Below the pieces are notes generated by a model. That model was given only the letters and a program-made list of their open reading frames with translations, did not search any database and had not been told where the DNA came from. The position numbers were made by a program, and so were the translations under genes. 64,000 nt of DNA, from assembly GCA_046262355.1 (NCBI GenBank), contig JBHEMX010000092.1, positions 3,780-67,779 on the forward strand, written 5' to 3'. The DNA comes from DATADD01 sp046262355 (GTDB lineage Bacteria > Actinomycetota > CADDZG01 > WHSQ01). This document shows, piece by piece, positions 22,719 to 31,754 of this stretch; position 1 is the first letter of the stretch; each line of letters starts with the position of its first letter.

Positions 22719-24893
22719 ATGGCTGAGGTAGCAGAGAAGCAAACGAGACAGGGCGGACGCCCGCAACTGCGGGAGTTGAAGGGCGGGCGCGGTCATGTGA
22801 CGCGCGAGTACCCGCTCAACCGAACGCGCAACATCGGGATCATGGCCCACATCGACGCGGGCAAGACGACTACGACCGAGCGCATCCTGTACTACACCGG
22901 GCGCACCTACAAGATCGGCGAGGTCCACGAGGGCGCCGCGGTCATGGACTGGATGATCCAGGAGCAGGAGCGCGGCATCACGATCACGTCTGCCGCGACC
23001 ACCGCGCACTGGAAGGGCTACTGGATCAACATCATCGACACGCCCGGCCACGTCGACTTCACCGTCGAGGTCGAGCGGAGCCTCCGTGTGCTCGACGGAG
23101 CGATCGCGGTCTTCGACGCGGTCGCCGGTGTCGAGCCGCAGTCGGAGACCGTGTGGCGTCAGGCCGATCGCTACAACGTGCCGCGCGTCTGCTTCGTCAA
23201 CAAGATGGACCGCACCGGCGCCGACTTCTTCCGCACGGTCGACATGATCCGGAGCCGCCTCAACGGGACGCCCGTCGTCGTGCAGCTTCCGATCGGCAAG
23301 GAGGCCGACTTCCACGGCGTCGTCGACCTCGTCACGATGGTCGCCCACTACTGGCCGTCGGACGGGATGGGCGAGCAGTGGGAGGACCGCGACATCCCCG
23401 ATCACCTGCGCGACCAGGCGGAGCGGTATCGCCACGACCTCATCGAGGCGCTCGCCGACCACGACGAAGGCATCATGGAGGCCTACGTCGGCGAGCACGA
23501 CATCGACGTCGACGAGATGCGACGGGCCCTCAGGCGGGCCACGATCGCCGGCGACATCACCCCGGTGCTGTGTGGTTCCGCGTTCAAGAACAAGGCCGTC
23601 CAGCCGCTGCTCGACTCGATCTGTTGGTATCTGCCGAGCCCGAGTGACCTCCCGCCGTACGAGGGCCGCATCCCGTCGACCGGTGAGGTCGTGGAGCGCA
23701 AGGCGGAGGACACCGATCCCTTCTCTGCGCTCGCGTTCAAGATCATGAGTGATCCCTACGTCGGCCGCCTCACCTATCTCAGGGTCTACTCGGGGACACT
23801 GCGCAGCGGCGACCAGGTGACGAACTCGACACGCGACCGCAAGGAGCGCGTCGGTCGCATCCTGCAGATGCACGCGAACCACCGAGAGGACAAAGAGGCG
23901 GTCTTCGCCGGCGACATCGTCGCGATCGTGGGGCTCAAGAACACGCTCACGGGGGACACGCTGTGCGATCCGAGCGAGCCCGTGCTGCTCGAGGAGATGA
24001 GCTTCCCGGCGCCGGTGATCGATGTCGCGATCGAGCCCAAGTCCAAGGTCGACTCCGACAAGCTCGGCAACGCGCTGCAGCGGCTCTCTGAAGAGGATCC
24101 GACGTTCCGGGTCCACACGGACGAGGACACGGGGCAGACCATCATCTCGGGGATGGGTGAGCTGCATCTCGAGGTGCTGGTCGATCGCCTCATCCGCGAG
24201 TTCAAGGTCGGCGCGAACGTAGGAAAGCCGCAGGTCGCCTATCGCGAGACCGTGCGCAACCCGATCCAGAAGGTCGAGACGCGCTACGTCAAGCAGACGG
24301 GTGGTAAGGGTCAGTACGGCCATGCGGTGATCAACCTGGAGCCGACCGGCCCCGGCGGCGGATACGAGTTTGTCAACAAGATCACCGGCGGGAAGATCCC
24401 GACCGAGTACATCCCGTCGGTCGACCAGGGCGTGCAGGAGGCGATGGCGTCGGGCGTGCTCGCGGGCTACCCCGTGGTCGACATACGGGTGACGCTCACC
24501 GATGGCTCGTACCACGAGGTCGACTCGTCCGAGATGGCGTTCAAGATCACCGGCTCGATGGCGTTCAAGGAGGCGGCGCGCCGTGCGAAGCCCGTGCTGC
24601 TCGAGCCGATCTTCGACGTCGAGGTCGTGACACCCGAGGAGTACATGGGCGACGTGATCGGCGACCTCTCCAGCCGGCGAGGTCGCGTCGAGTCGATGGA
24701 CCAACGCGGCAGCGACCGCATCATCACGGCCCAGGTTCCACTGGCCGAGATGTTCGGCTACGCGACCGAGCTTCGTAGCCGTACCCAAGGTCGCGCCACT
24801 TACACCATGCAGTTCAACTCGTACAAGGCAGTTCCTCAGTCGATCCAGGAAGAGGTCGTCGCGTCGGTTCGCGGTGAGCCGGTGGGCAAGTAG
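22719..24893 (+). CDS. fusA: Elongation factor G
   Basis: 724 residues, complete. G-domain motifs: AHIDAGKTTTTERIL, DTPGHVDFTVEVE and NKMDRTGAD. The domain IV-V signature SYHEVDSSEMAFKITGSMAF is present. It has an extra basic N-terminal tail of about 30 residues before the G1 motif compared with E. coli EF-G. It drives translocation and, with RRF, ribosome recycling. ATG with GAAGGAG upstream. tuf follows after 14 nt. Confidence 0.97.
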   Translation: MAEVAEKQTRQGGRPQLRELKGGRGHVTREYPLNRTRNIGIMAHIDAGKTTTTERILYYTGRTYKIGEVHEGAAVMDWMIQEQERGITITSAATTAHWKGYWINIIDTPGHVDFTVEVERSLRVLDGAIAVFDAVAGVEPQSETVWRQADRYNVPRVCFVNKMDRTGADFFRTVDMIRSRLNGTPVVVQLPIGKEADFHGVVDLVTMVAHYWPSDGMGEQWEDRDIPDHLRDQAERYRHDLIEALADHDEGIMEAYVGEHDIDVDEMRRALRRATIAGDITPVLCGSAFKNKAVQPLLDSICWYLPSPSDLPPYEGRIPSTGEVVERKAEDTDPFSALAFKIMSDPYVGRLTYLRVYSGTLRSGDQVTNSTRDRKERVGRILQMHANHREDKEAVFAGDIVAIVGLKNTLTGDTLCDPSEPVLLEEMSFPAPVIDVAIEPKSKVDSDKLGNALQRLSEEDPTFRVHTDEDTGQTIISGMGELHLEVLVDRLIREFKVGANVGKPQVAYRETVRNPIQKVETRYVKQTGGKGQYGHAVINLEPTGPGGGYEFVNKITGGKIPTEYIPSVDQGVQEAMASGVLAGYPVVDIRVTLTDGSYHEVDSSEMAFKITGSMAFKEAARRAKPVLLEPIFDVEVVTPEEYMGDVIGDLSSRRGRVESMDQRGSDRIITAQVPLAEMFGYATELRSRTQGRATYTMQFNSYKAVPQSIQEEVVASVRGEPVGK

Positions 24894-24907
24894 GAGAAGG
24901 AGAGACG

Positions 24908-26098
24908 ATGGCCAAGCAGAAGTTCGAGCGCAACAAGCCGCACGTGAACATCGGGACCATGGGTCATATCGACCATGGCAAGACGACGTTGACGGCGGCG
25001 ATCACCAAGGTGCTCGCGGAGCGCAATCCGAACGTATCCTTCACGCCCTTCGACAAGATCGACAAGGCGCCGGAAGAGCGCGAGCGCGGTATCACGATCG
25101 CCATCGCGCACGTCGAGTACGAGACCGAGAACCGGCACTACGCCCACGTCGACATGCCGGGGCATGCCGACTACATCAAGAACATGATCACCGGCGCCGC
25201 CCAGATCGACGGGGCGATCCTGGTCGTCTCGGCGGCCGACGGTCCGATGCCCCAGACGCGCGAGCACGTCCTCCTTGCTCGCCAGGTGAACGTCCCGTAC
25301 ATCGTCGTCGCCCTCAACAAGGTCGACATGGTCGATGACCCAGAGCTGCTCGACCTGGTCGAGCTCGAGGTGCGCGAGCTGCTCACCGAGTACGAGTTTC
25401 CCGGCGACGACGTCCCGGTCGTGAGGGTTTCCGCCCTCAAGGCGCTCGACGGCGACGCCGAGGCTGCGGACGGGATCGTCGAGCTCATGAATGCGGCCGA
25501 CGAGTACATCCCAGAGCCGGAGCGCGACACCGCCAAGCCGTTCCTCATGCCGATCGAGGACGTCTTCACGATCACCGGCCGTGGAACCGTCGTGACCGGC
25601 CGCGTCGAGCAGGGTCAGCTCAAGCTCGGCGAGGAGATCGACATCATCGGGATCGAGAGGGCTACGAAGAAGACGGTCGTCACCGGCATCGAGATGTTCC
25701 GCAAGATGCTCGACGAGGCACAGGCTGGAGACAATGCCGGCATCCTGCTGCGAGGCATCAAGAAGGACGATGTGCAGCGCGGCCAGGTGCTTGCGAAGCC
25801 AGGCTCGGTGACGCCGCACACGAGGTTCCAGGCACAGGTCTACATCCTGTCCAAGGACGAAGGCGGACGGCACACACCTTTCTTCAACAACTATCGCCCT
25901 CAGTTCTACTTCCGAACCACGGACGTGACGGGTTCGGTCAATCTCCCCGGCGGCACCGAGATGGTCATGCCGGGCGACAACACCGAGATGACGGCCGAGC
26001 TGATCCAGCCGATCGCGATGGACGAGGGTCTCCGCTTCGCCATCCGCGAGGGCGGTCGCACCGTCGGCGCCGGTCGAGTGACCAAGATCATCGAGTAG
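24908..26098 (+). CDS. tuf: Elongation factor Tu
   Basis: 396 residues. G motifs: GHIDHGKTTLTAAITKVL, DMPGHADYIKNMITGAAQ (Met where many have Cys or Ala) and NKVDMVDD. The C-terminal barrel sequences (PGSVTPHTRF, NNYRPQFYFRTTDVTG) are complete. It delivers aminoacyl-tRNA to the ribosome. Ribosome-binding site GGAGAAGGAGAG. Only one tuf copy lies in this window. Confidence 0.97.
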   Translation: MAKQKFERNKPHVNIGTMGHIDHGKTTLTAAITKVLAERNPNVSFTPFDKIDKAPEERERGITIAIAHVEYETENRHYAHVDMPGHADYIKNMITGAAQIDGAILVVSAADGPMPQTREHVLLARQVNVPYIVVALNKVDMVDDPELLDLVELEVRELLTEYEFPGDDVPVVRVSALKALDGDAEAADGIVELMNAADEYIPEPERDTAKPFLMPIEDVFTITGRGTVVTGRVEQGQLKLGEEIDIIGIERATKKTVVTGIEMFRKMLDEAQAGDNAGILLRGIKKDDVQRGQVLAKPGSVTPHTRFQAQVYILSKDEGGRHTPFFNNYRPQFYFRTTDVTGSVNLPGGTEMVMPGDNTEMTAELIQPIAMDEGLRFAIREGGRTVGAGRVTKIIE

Positions 26099-26114
26099 AG
26101 GGCGGACGAGAGCG

Positions 26115-26426
26115 GTGGCGACGGGGATGAAGATCAGGATCCGGCTCAAGGCCTATGACCACGAGGTCATCGACCAATCGGCGCGCAAGATCGTCGAAAC
26201 GGTGACCCGCACGGGCGCGAGCGTCAACGGTCCGATCCCTCTGCCGACGGAGCGCTCCGTCTACACGGTCATCCGCTCGCCGCACAAGGACAAGGACTCG
26301 CGCGAGCACTTCGAGATGCGTACACACAAGAGGATCCTGGACATCGTGAATCCGACGCCGAAGACTGTCGACTCGCTTCAGCGGCTCGACCTTCCCGCCG
26401 GTGTCGACATCGAGCTCAAGCTGTAG
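26115..26426 (+). CDS. rpsJ: 30S ribosomal protein S10
   Basis: 103 residues from the GTG start; an internal ATG four codons later would also give a normal S10. Core sequence KIRIRLKAYDHEVIDQSARKIVE and the loop GPIPLPTERSVYTVIRSPHKDK are diagnostic. Besides its ribosomal role, S10 (NusE) pairs with NusB in rRNA antitermination. Located 16 nt after tuf, so the str and S10 operons are fused. Confidence 0.96.
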   Translation: MATGMKIRIRLKAYDHEVIDQSARKIVETVTRTGASVNGPIPLPTERSVYTVIRSPHKDKDSREHFEMRTHKRILDIVNPTPKTVDSLQRLDLPAGVDIELKL

Positions 26427-26455
26427 GCTAGAGAGAGACGAGGGAACAAGCATCC

Positions 26456-27118
26456 ATGGCGGGTAGAAAAGGCATCCTGGGGCGCAAGATCGGGATGACC
26501 CAGGTCTTCGACGACGGCGGGCATGCCGTGCCCGTGACGGTGATCGAGGCCGGGCCGTGCCGCGTCGCTCAGGTCAAGACGCTCGAGAAGGACGGTTACG
26601 CCGCGGTGCAGCTTGCCATCGGTGTGCGCCGGCGCGCCTCCAAGCCGCTCGCCGGCCACTTCGCCAAGAATGGCCTCGATCCGGCGCAGCACGTCGTCGA
26701 GATGCGTGTCGACGACGTGTCCAGCATCGATGCCAGCGCCGAGATCAAAGCCGACGTCTTCGAGCCGGGAGAGATCGTCGACGTCATCGGTGTGACCAAG
26801 GGCAAGGGCTTCGCCGGCGCCATGAAGCGCCACAACTTCAAGGGACTCAGCGCGAGCCATGGAACCGAGCGCAAGCATCGCTCACCCGGTTCGATCGGCG
26901 CGTGCGCAACCCCTGCGCGCGTCTTCAAGGGTACGCGCATGGCCGGCCACCTCGGCCACGCGCGCGTAACCACGCTCAACCTCAGGATCATCAAGGCCGA
27001 CCCGGAGCGCAACCTGCTGCTCATCCGCGGAGCGGTTCCCGGTCCCAAGGGCGGGCTCGTGATGATCCGCTCCTCGGTTCGCGAGCGCCAGCGGGAAGCC
27101 GGAAAGAGAGCGGGCTAG
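26456..27118 (+). CDS. rplC: 50S ribosomal protein L3
   Basis: 220 residues. Starts GRKGILGRKIGMTQVF as usual and carries the extended loop (SHGTERKHRSPGSIGACATP, then KGTRMAGHLG) that reaches the peptidyl transferase centre. The stop codon TAG lies inside a CTAG where a 160-bp palindromic element has been inserted, separating it from rplD. Confidence 0.96.
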   Translation: MAGRKGILGRKIGMTQVFDDGGHAVPVTVIEAGPCRVAQVKTLEKDGYAAVQLAIGVRRRASKPLAGHFAKNGLDPAQHVVEMRVDDVSSIDASAEIKADVFEPGEIVDVIGVTKGKGFAGAMKRHNFKGLSASHGTERKHRSPGSIGACATPARVFKGTRMAGHLGHARVTTLNLRIIKADPERNLLLIRGAVPGPKGGLVMIRSSVRERQREAGKRAG

Positions 27119-27282
27119 TGGTCCGCCGGGTAAGTAACGGCAGCACCGAGAGCGTTCCTGCGCGCCGAGGGCAAGGCGCGAGGAGTCGAGCGTACCTGGA
27201 GGTACGTGAGCGACGAGGAACGCAGCCATCGGTGATGCAGGGGCGCTCGAATGCGTCGGTGATTTACGCGGTGGGGCACTAG
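27115..27282 (+). mobile_element. MITE-like palindromic element, copy 1 (between rplC and rplD)
   Basis: A non-coding unit of about 160 bp lies between two CTAG tetranucleotides (27115-27118 and 27279-27282), which look like a target-site duplication. The ends are imperfect inverted repeats of about 24 bp: TGGTCCGCCGGGTAAGTAAC against the complement of GTGATTTACGCGGTGGGGCA. Inside, CGTACC-TGGA-GGTACG (27191-27206) is a perfect hairpin, flanked by CGCGCC/GGCGCG and GCGTTCCT/AGGAACGC pairs, giving a cloverleaf-like fold. Homologous copies occur at 61085-61251 (inverted) and 62964-63131. There is no transposase, so it would be moved in trans. Confidence 0.8.
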
Positions 27283-27914
27283 TGGTCGGCATCAACGTCA
27301 TCGATGCATCGGGCCGGGTAACGGGACGGCGCGAGCTTCCCGATGAGCTCTTCGGCGGCGAAGTCAACGAGGCGGTTCTCCACCAGGTTGTCACCGCGCA
27401 GCTGGCCGCGGCGCGCTCCGGCACCGCGTCTACCAAGACGCGCGCGCAGGTGCGCGGCGGCGGCCAGAAGCCGTGGCGCCAGAAGGGCACGGGCCGCGCC
27501 CGGCATGGCTCGACGCGCAGCCCCATATGGGTCGGCGGAGGCGTCGTGTTCGGACCCAAGCCGCGCGACCACTCGGTGCGCGTCAACAAGAAGATGCGCA
27601 AGGCGGCGCTGCGCGGCGCGCTGGCGAGCAAGGTGGCCGACGGCGCGGTGTGGGTGCTCGACGGATTCGACGACATCAAGACCAAGGCCGCGGCCGCGTG
27701 CCTTGCCGCGGCGGATGTGTCGGGACGCGTGCTGATCGTGCTCGATCCGAACGACTCCGATGCACCGTCCGTGGATCGCGCCTTCCGCAACCTCGACAAG
27801 GTTGCGTTCTCGCTCTACGGAGCGCTGTCGACCTACGATGTGCTGGTCGCCGACGCCATCCTGTTCACTTCGAGCGCAGTCGACGCCTATACCGGAAAGG
27901 ACTCAGGCGGATGA
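27282..27914 (+). CDS. rplD: 50S ribosomal protein L4
   Basis: 210 residues. Central loop RGGGQKPWRQKGTGRARHGS, which lines the peptide exit tunnel, is conserved. The GTG start shares its first base with the right CTAG of the inserted element, and the element end GGTGGGG lies 5 nt upstream as a ribosome-binding site. If the insertion is removed in silico, rplC and rplD join as TAGTG, the same overlap seen at rplN-rplX. The gene ends in an ATGA overlap with rplW. Confidence 0.94.
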   Translation: MVGINVIDASGRVTGRRELPDELFGGEVNEAVLHQVVTAQLAAARSGTASTKTRAQVRGGGQKPWRQKGTGRARHGSTRSPIWVGGGVVFGPKPRDHSVRVNKKMRKAALRGALASKVADGAVWVLDGFDDIKTKAAAACLAAADVSGRVLIVLDPNDSDAPSVDRAFRNLDKVAFSLYGALSTYDVLVADAILFTSSAVDAYTGKDSGG

Positions 27915-28216
27915 GCGGATCGACGAAGTCGGACGCGCGCGATGTCATCCTCGCCCCGGTCGTAAGCGAGAAGTCATATTCCTTGCTCGATCAGAACACC
28001 TACACGTTCATCGTGCATCCCAAGGCCAACAAGACTGAGATCCGAAAGGCCGTCGAGTCCATCTGGAACGTCTCGGTCGATAAGGTCAACACGATCAACC
28101 GAAAGGGCAAGTCCAAGCAGTTCCGCCACGCGATGGGCCGCCGTCCGGACACGAAGCGAGCGATCGTCAAGCTCGCCGAAGGCGACCGGATCGAGATCTT
28201 CGAGCAGCAGGCGTAG
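27911..28216 (+). CDS. rplW: 50S ribosomal protein L23
   Basis: 101 residues. Features: DVILAPVVSEKSYSLLDQNT, then HPKANKTEIRKAVE and NTINRKGK. L23 sits at the exit tunnel and docks trigger factor and SRP. ATG overlaps the rplD stop (ATGA), so translation is coupled. Confidence 0.95.
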   Translation: MSGSTKSDARDVILAPVVSEKSYSLLDQNTYTFIVHPKANKTEIRKAVESIWNVSVDKVNTINRKGKSKQFRHAMGRRPDTKRAIVKLAEGDRIEIFEQQA

Positions 28217-28226
28217 GGGGACAGCG

Positions 28227-29060
28227 ATGCCGATCCGCAAAGCCAAGCCAACCTCGCCGGCCAGGCGCTTCCAGACGTTCACCGACTTCCGCGAGGTGAC
28301 GCGCACCGATCCCGAGAAGGGCCTGCTCGAGCCGAACCCGAAGAAGGCCGGACGCAACAGTTACGGTCGCATCACGTCGCGCCACCAGGGTGGAGGAACC
28401 AAGCGCCGCTACCGCGTCGTCGACTTCCGCCGAAACAAGGATGGAGTGCGGGCCAAGGTCGCTCACGTCGAGTACGACCCGAACCGCAACGCGCGCCTCG
28501 CGCTGCTGCACTACGCGGACGGCGAGAAGCGATACATCCTGATGCCCAACCGGCTCAAGGTGGGCGACGTGATCCAGTCGGGGGCTTCCGCCGAGATCAG
28601 GCCCGGCAATGCGCTACCGCTTCGCAACATCCCGGTCGGCACGGTCATCCACAACGTCGAGCTCAAGCCCGGCGCGGGTGGAAAGATGGCTCGCTCCGCC
28701 GGCTCGTCGGTGCAACTCGTCGCCAAGGAAGGCCGCATGGCGTCGCTCAGGCTCCCGTCGGGGGAGACGCGCCTGGTGGCGATGGACTGCCGGGCGACGA
28801 TCGGCGAGGTCGGCAATCCCGAGGCCGAGCTCGTCTCGATCGGCAAGGCGGGGCGCGCGCGCTGGAAGGGTCGTCGCCCCAAGGTCCGAGGTGTTGCCAT
28901 GAACCCGGTCGATCACCCGCTCGGCGGCGGCGAGGGTAAGTCCTCGGGCGGACGCCACCCCACGAGCCCGTGGGGCAAGAAGGAGGGCCGCACGCGCAAG
29001 AAGAAGCCGTCGGACGCGCTCATCGTGCGGCGCCGGCGCAGCAAGAAGAGAGGCCGCTAG
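28227..29060 (+). CDS. rplB: 50S ribosomal protein L2
   Basis: 277 residues, full length. Diagnostic segments: GRNSYGRITSRHQGGGTKRR at the N-terminal side and GVAMNPVDHPLGGGEG with the conserved His near residue 230 required for peptidyl transfer, then a Lys/Arg-rich tail. ATG preceded by GGGGGACAGCG; 10 nt after rplW. Confidence 0.97.
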   Translation: MPIRKAKPTSPARRFQTFTDFREVTRTDPEKGLLEPNPKKAGRNSYGRITSRHQGGGTKRRYRVVDFRRNKDGVRAKVAHVEYDPNRNARLALLHYADGEKRYILMPNRLKVGDVIQSGASAEIRPGNALPLRNIPVGTVIHNVELKPGAGGKMARSAGSSVQLVAKEGRMASLRLPSGETRLVAMDCRATIGEVGNPEAELVSIGKAGRARWKGRRPKVRGVAMNPVDHPLGGGEGKSSGGRHPTSPWGKKEGRTRKKKPSDALIVRRRRSKKRGR

Positions 29061-29091
29061 ATGGACGACAGCCTTACCAGGAGGTCCATTA

Positions 29092-29376
29092 GTGCCCCGT
29101 AGCTTGAAGAAGGGTCCGTTCGTCGACGATCACCTGCTGGTCAAGGTCGTCGAGATGAACAACCGCAACGAGAAGCGTGTGATCAAGACATGGTCGCGGC
29201 GCTCGACGATCGTGCCGGAGATGATCGGACACACCCTCGCGGTGCACGACGGGCGCAAGCACGTACCCGTCTACATCACCGAGTCGATGATCGGTCACAA
29301 GCTCGGGGAGTTCGCACCGACGCGTGCGTTCCGCACGCACGGCGGCTCGGCGGAGAGATCGACAAGGGTTAGGTGA
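29092..29376 (+). CDS. rpsS: 30S ribosomal protein S19
   Basis: 94 residues. SLKKGPFVDDHLL and TWSRRSTIVPEMIGHT are diagnostic. GTG start with CCAGGAGGTCC about 10 nt upstream. The last residues (AERSTRVR) differ from the usual Lys-rich end. The stop overlaps the start of rplV (TGATG). Confidence 0.95.
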   Translation: MPRSLKKGPFVDDHLLVKVVEMNNRNEKRVIKTWSRRSTIVPEMIGHTLAVHDGRKHVPVYITESMIGHKLGEFAPTRAFRTHGGSAERSTRVR

Positions 29377-29909
29377 TGGCGAGGAAGATGGCGCCCGAGG
29401 CGCAAGAGGCGATCGCGACGGCGAGGTTCATCAGGATCTCGCCGACCAAGGCGCGCCAGGTCGTGGACCTGATCCGCGCCCGGCACGTCGACGACGCGCG
29501 GCGCGTGCTCAGATTCTCCGAGCGGTCGGCGTCCACGCCCGTCGGCAAGGTCCTGGAGTCGGCGATCGCCAATGCCGAGCACAACCGCGGCCTGCCCGCC
29601 GACGAGCTCGTCGTTGCCCGGGCGTGGGTCGACGAAGGCCCCACGCTGCGCCGGTACCGGCCTCGGGCCCTCGGGCGCGCGACGCGCATCAGAAAGCGCA
29701 CCTGCCACATCTCGATCGTGGTGGGAAGGACCGAGGACGCGAGCGACTCCAGGCCCGAAGCAGCTCCTCGGCGCGAGCGGCGCGCCCGCCGAGCGAGCGG
29801 GACGGAGGGCGCCGACGCGGCCGCGAGCCCCGCGACCGAGGCGGCTCCGGAGGCCACCTCGCGCACCGAAGAGATGGATAGGCACGCAGCGAACGAGAGG
29901 GAGTCATAG
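29376..29909 (+). CDS. rplV: 50S ribosomal protein L22 with C-terminal extension
   Basis: 177 residues from the ATG at 29376 (a GTG one codon upstream is also possible). L22 core: TARFIRISPTKARQVVDLIR and the exit-tunnel hairpin GPTLRRYRPRALGRATRIRK. The last 60 residues are an Ala/Glu/Arg-rich extension not needed for the fold, common in actinobacteria. Confidence 0.94.
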   Translation: MARKMAPEAQEAIATARFIRISPTKARQVVDLIRARHVDDARRVLRFSERSASTPVGKVLESAIANAEHNRGLPADELVVARAWVDEGPTLRRYRPRALGRATRIRKRTCHISIVVGRTEDASDSRPEAAPRRERRARRASGTEGADAAASPATEAAPEATSRTEEMDRHAANERES

Positions 29910-29913
29910 AGCG

Positions 29914-30837
29914 ATGGGTCAGAAGGTTCACCCCTACGGCTTCCGCCTCGGCATCCACACCGACTGGAAGTCGCGCTGGTTCAGCGAGAAGCAGTACCGC
30001 GAGTACCTCGAGGCGGACCTGCGCATCAGGGAGTACCTGCTCGGCGAGCTCCCGCATGCAGGCATCAGCCGGGTGGACATCGAGCGGACGCGCGAGCGTG
30101 TGCGCATCGATGCGCACACGGCGCGCCCCGGCATCGTGATCGGACGGCGCGGTTCCGAGGCCGAGAGGCTGCGCTCCCGCCTCGAGTACATGGAGCAGAA
30201 GATCTACGGCAAGCCCGTGGACGTGCGCCTCAACATCATCGAGGTCAAGCAGCCGGAGCTTGACGCGCAGCTCATCGCCCAGGGCATAGCGGAACAGCTC
30301 GCCAGCCGGGTGTCGTTCCGGCGGGCGATGAAGAAGGCGGTCGGAACCTCGATGCGCCACGGGGCGAAAGGCATCCGCGTTCAGTGCGGGGGACGGCTGG
30401 GCGGCGCCGAGATGAGCCGCACCGAGTGGTACATCGATGGGCAGATGCCGCTGCACACCCTGCGCGCGGACATCGATTACGGCTTCGCCGAGGCGCGCAC
30501 GACCTTTGGGCGCATCGGCTGCAAGGTGTGGATCTATCGGGGGCCGTTCCAAGACCTCTATGCGTCGGCGCGCGACGCGGCGCGCCTGCGCCGGGAGGCC
30601 GCGCTTGCAGCGGGCGAGACCGTTGGGCGCGGCGCCGAGGAGCGCGCGGGCCGGGCACCGCGGCGCGACTCGAACATCGCTCGCCGGCCACAAGGACCGC
30701 CCGCGGATGCGGCGTTGGGCAAGTCGTCGTCGAGCCCTCTCCCGAGGGAGGACCCGGTCAAGAAGGGGACGCCCTCGGCGGACGCGACCGGTGCGACCCC
30801 GGCAGATGTGGACCACAGCCGGGAGGGTGGTGCATAG
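29914..30837 (+). CDS. rpsC: 30S ribosomal protein S3 with C-terminal extension
   Basis: 307 residues against about 220 usual. Start GQKVHPYGFRLGIHTDWKSR, KH domain with RPGIVIGRRGSEAERLRSRL, and the C-terminal domain RTEWYIDGQMPLHTLRADID are all intact. The last 85 residues are Arg/Pro/Ser-rich and low in complexity. S3 helps form the mRNA entry channel. ATG after GAGAGGGAG; rplP starts just after its stop. Confidence 0.95.
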   Translation: MGQKVHPYGFRLGIHTDWKSRWFSEKQYREYLEADLRIREYLLGELPHAGISRVDIERTRERVRIDAHTARPGIVIGRRGSEAERLRSRLEYMEQKIYGKPVDVRLNIIEVKQPELDAQLIAQGIAEQLASRVSFRRAMKKAVGTSMRHGAKGIRVQCGGRLGGAEMSRTEWYIDGQMPLHTLRADIDYGFAEARTTFGRIGCKVWIYRGPFQDLYASARDAARLRREAALAAGETVGRGAEERAGRAPRRDSNIARRPQGPPADAALGKSSSSPLPREDPVKKGTPSADATGATPADVDHSREGGA

Positions 30838-30838
30838 C

Positions 30839-31264
30839 GTGCTGCAGCCGCGCAAGACCAAGCACCGCAAACAGCATCGTGGCCGCATGCGCGGTCGGGC
30901 GAAGGGCGGCACGACCGTCAACTTCGGCGACTTCGGGCTGATGGCGCTCGAGCCGGGGTGGATCTCGAACCGCCAGATCGAGGCGGCTCGTATCGCCATG
31001 ACGCGACACATCCGTCGCGGCGGCAAGGTGTGGATAAACATCTTTCCCGACAAGCCGGTCACGAAGAAGCCGGCGGAGACCCGCATGGGCTCGGGCAAGG
31101 GCAATCCGGAGGCATGGGTCGCCGTCGTGAAGCCCGGGCGCGTGATGTTCGAGCTTGCCGGCGTGCCGGAGCCACTGGCGCGCGAGGCCATCCGGCTCGC
31201 CGCTCACAAGCTTCCGGTGAAGTGCAGGTTCGTCGCTCGCGAGCAGACGATGGAGGTGCAGTGA
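30839..31264 (+). CDS. rplP: 50S ribosomal protein L16
   Basis: 141 residues. LQPRKTKHRKQHRGRMRGRA, GWISNRQIEAARIAMTRH and the RMGSGKGNPEAWVAVV loop that contacts A- and P-site tRNA are present. GTG start right after the rpsC stop (TAGCGTG); GGGAGGGTGG serves as ribosome-binding site inside rpsC. The end overlaps rpmC (TGATG). Confidence 0.95.
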   Translation: MLQPRKTKHRKQHRGRMRGRAKGGTTVNFGDFGLMALEPGWISNRQIEAARIAMTRHIRRGGKVWINIFPDKPVTKKPAETRMGSGKGNPEAWVAVVKPGRVMFELAGVPEPLAREAIRLAAHKLPVKCRFVAREQTMEVQ

Positions 31265-31479
31265 TGGCCACGGCGTCTGAGATCCGGGATCTCTCCGACG
31301 ACGAGCTCGAGGTGCGGCTCACGGAGACCAAGGAGGAGCTCTTCAACCTCCGTTTCCAGAACGCGACGGGACAGCTCGACAACTATCGGCGTCTCGCGCT
31401 GTTGCGCAAGGATGTCGCTCGCATCAACACGATCATGCGCGAGCGCCAGCTTGTGCAAGAAGCGGGAGGTGAAGTATGA
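31264..31479 (+). CDS. rpmC: 50S ribosomal protein L29
   Basis: 71 residues, two-helix protein. IRDLSDDELEVRLTETKEEL and LFNLRFQNATGQLDN match the L29 signature; it lies near the tunnel exit. The start overlaps the rplP stop and the stop overlaps rpsQ (ATGA). Confidence 0.94.
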   Translation: MATASEIRDLSDDELEVRLTETKEELFNLRFQNATGQLDNYRRLALLRKDVARINTIMRERQLVQEAGGEV

Positions 31480-31754
31480 GCATGGCGGAGACGAGCATCT
31501 CCGAGCGTGGCAAGCGCAAGGCGCGCATGGGGCGCGTCGTGTCCGATGCGATGGACAAGACCGTCGTCGTGGAGGTGCGCGACGCCACGGCGCATCGAAC
31601 GTACGGAAAGATCGTGCGTAGAAGCAAGCGACTCAAGGCGCACGACGAGGGCAATGAAGCGGCGATCGGCGACACCGTCCGGATCGCGGAGACGCGACCG
31701 ATGGCGAAGAGCAAGCGCTGGCGCGTCGTGGAGATAGTGGAAAAGGCGAAGTGA
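31476..31754 (+). CDS. rpsQ: 30S ribosomal protein S17
   Basis: 92 residues. Core GRVVSDAMDKTVVVEVRD, then IVRRSKRLKAHDEGNEAAIG and GDTVRIAETRPMAKSKRW. Primary 16S rRNA binder. The ATG overlaps the rpmC stop; the end overlaps rplN (GTGA). Confidence 0.95.
   Translation: MSMAETSISERGKRKARMGRVVSDAMDKTVVVEVRDATAHRTYGKIVRRSKRLKAHDEGNEAAIGDTVRIAETRPMAKSKRWRVVEIVEKAK

Noticed and set aside
22383..24788. About 800-codon minus-strand open frame opposite fusA
   Set aside because: Antisense shadow of a highly expressed, high-GC gene; no start signal and no recognisable domains. The same applies to long frames opposite rpoB and rpoC.
27119..27282. Short peptide readable through the element (pattern SxxSTESVPARRGQGARSRA)
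   Set aside because: The same peptide appears in copies 1 and 2 only because the DNA is repeated. Copy 3 breaks it, while hairpin pairing is preserved, so selection is on DNA/RNA structure.
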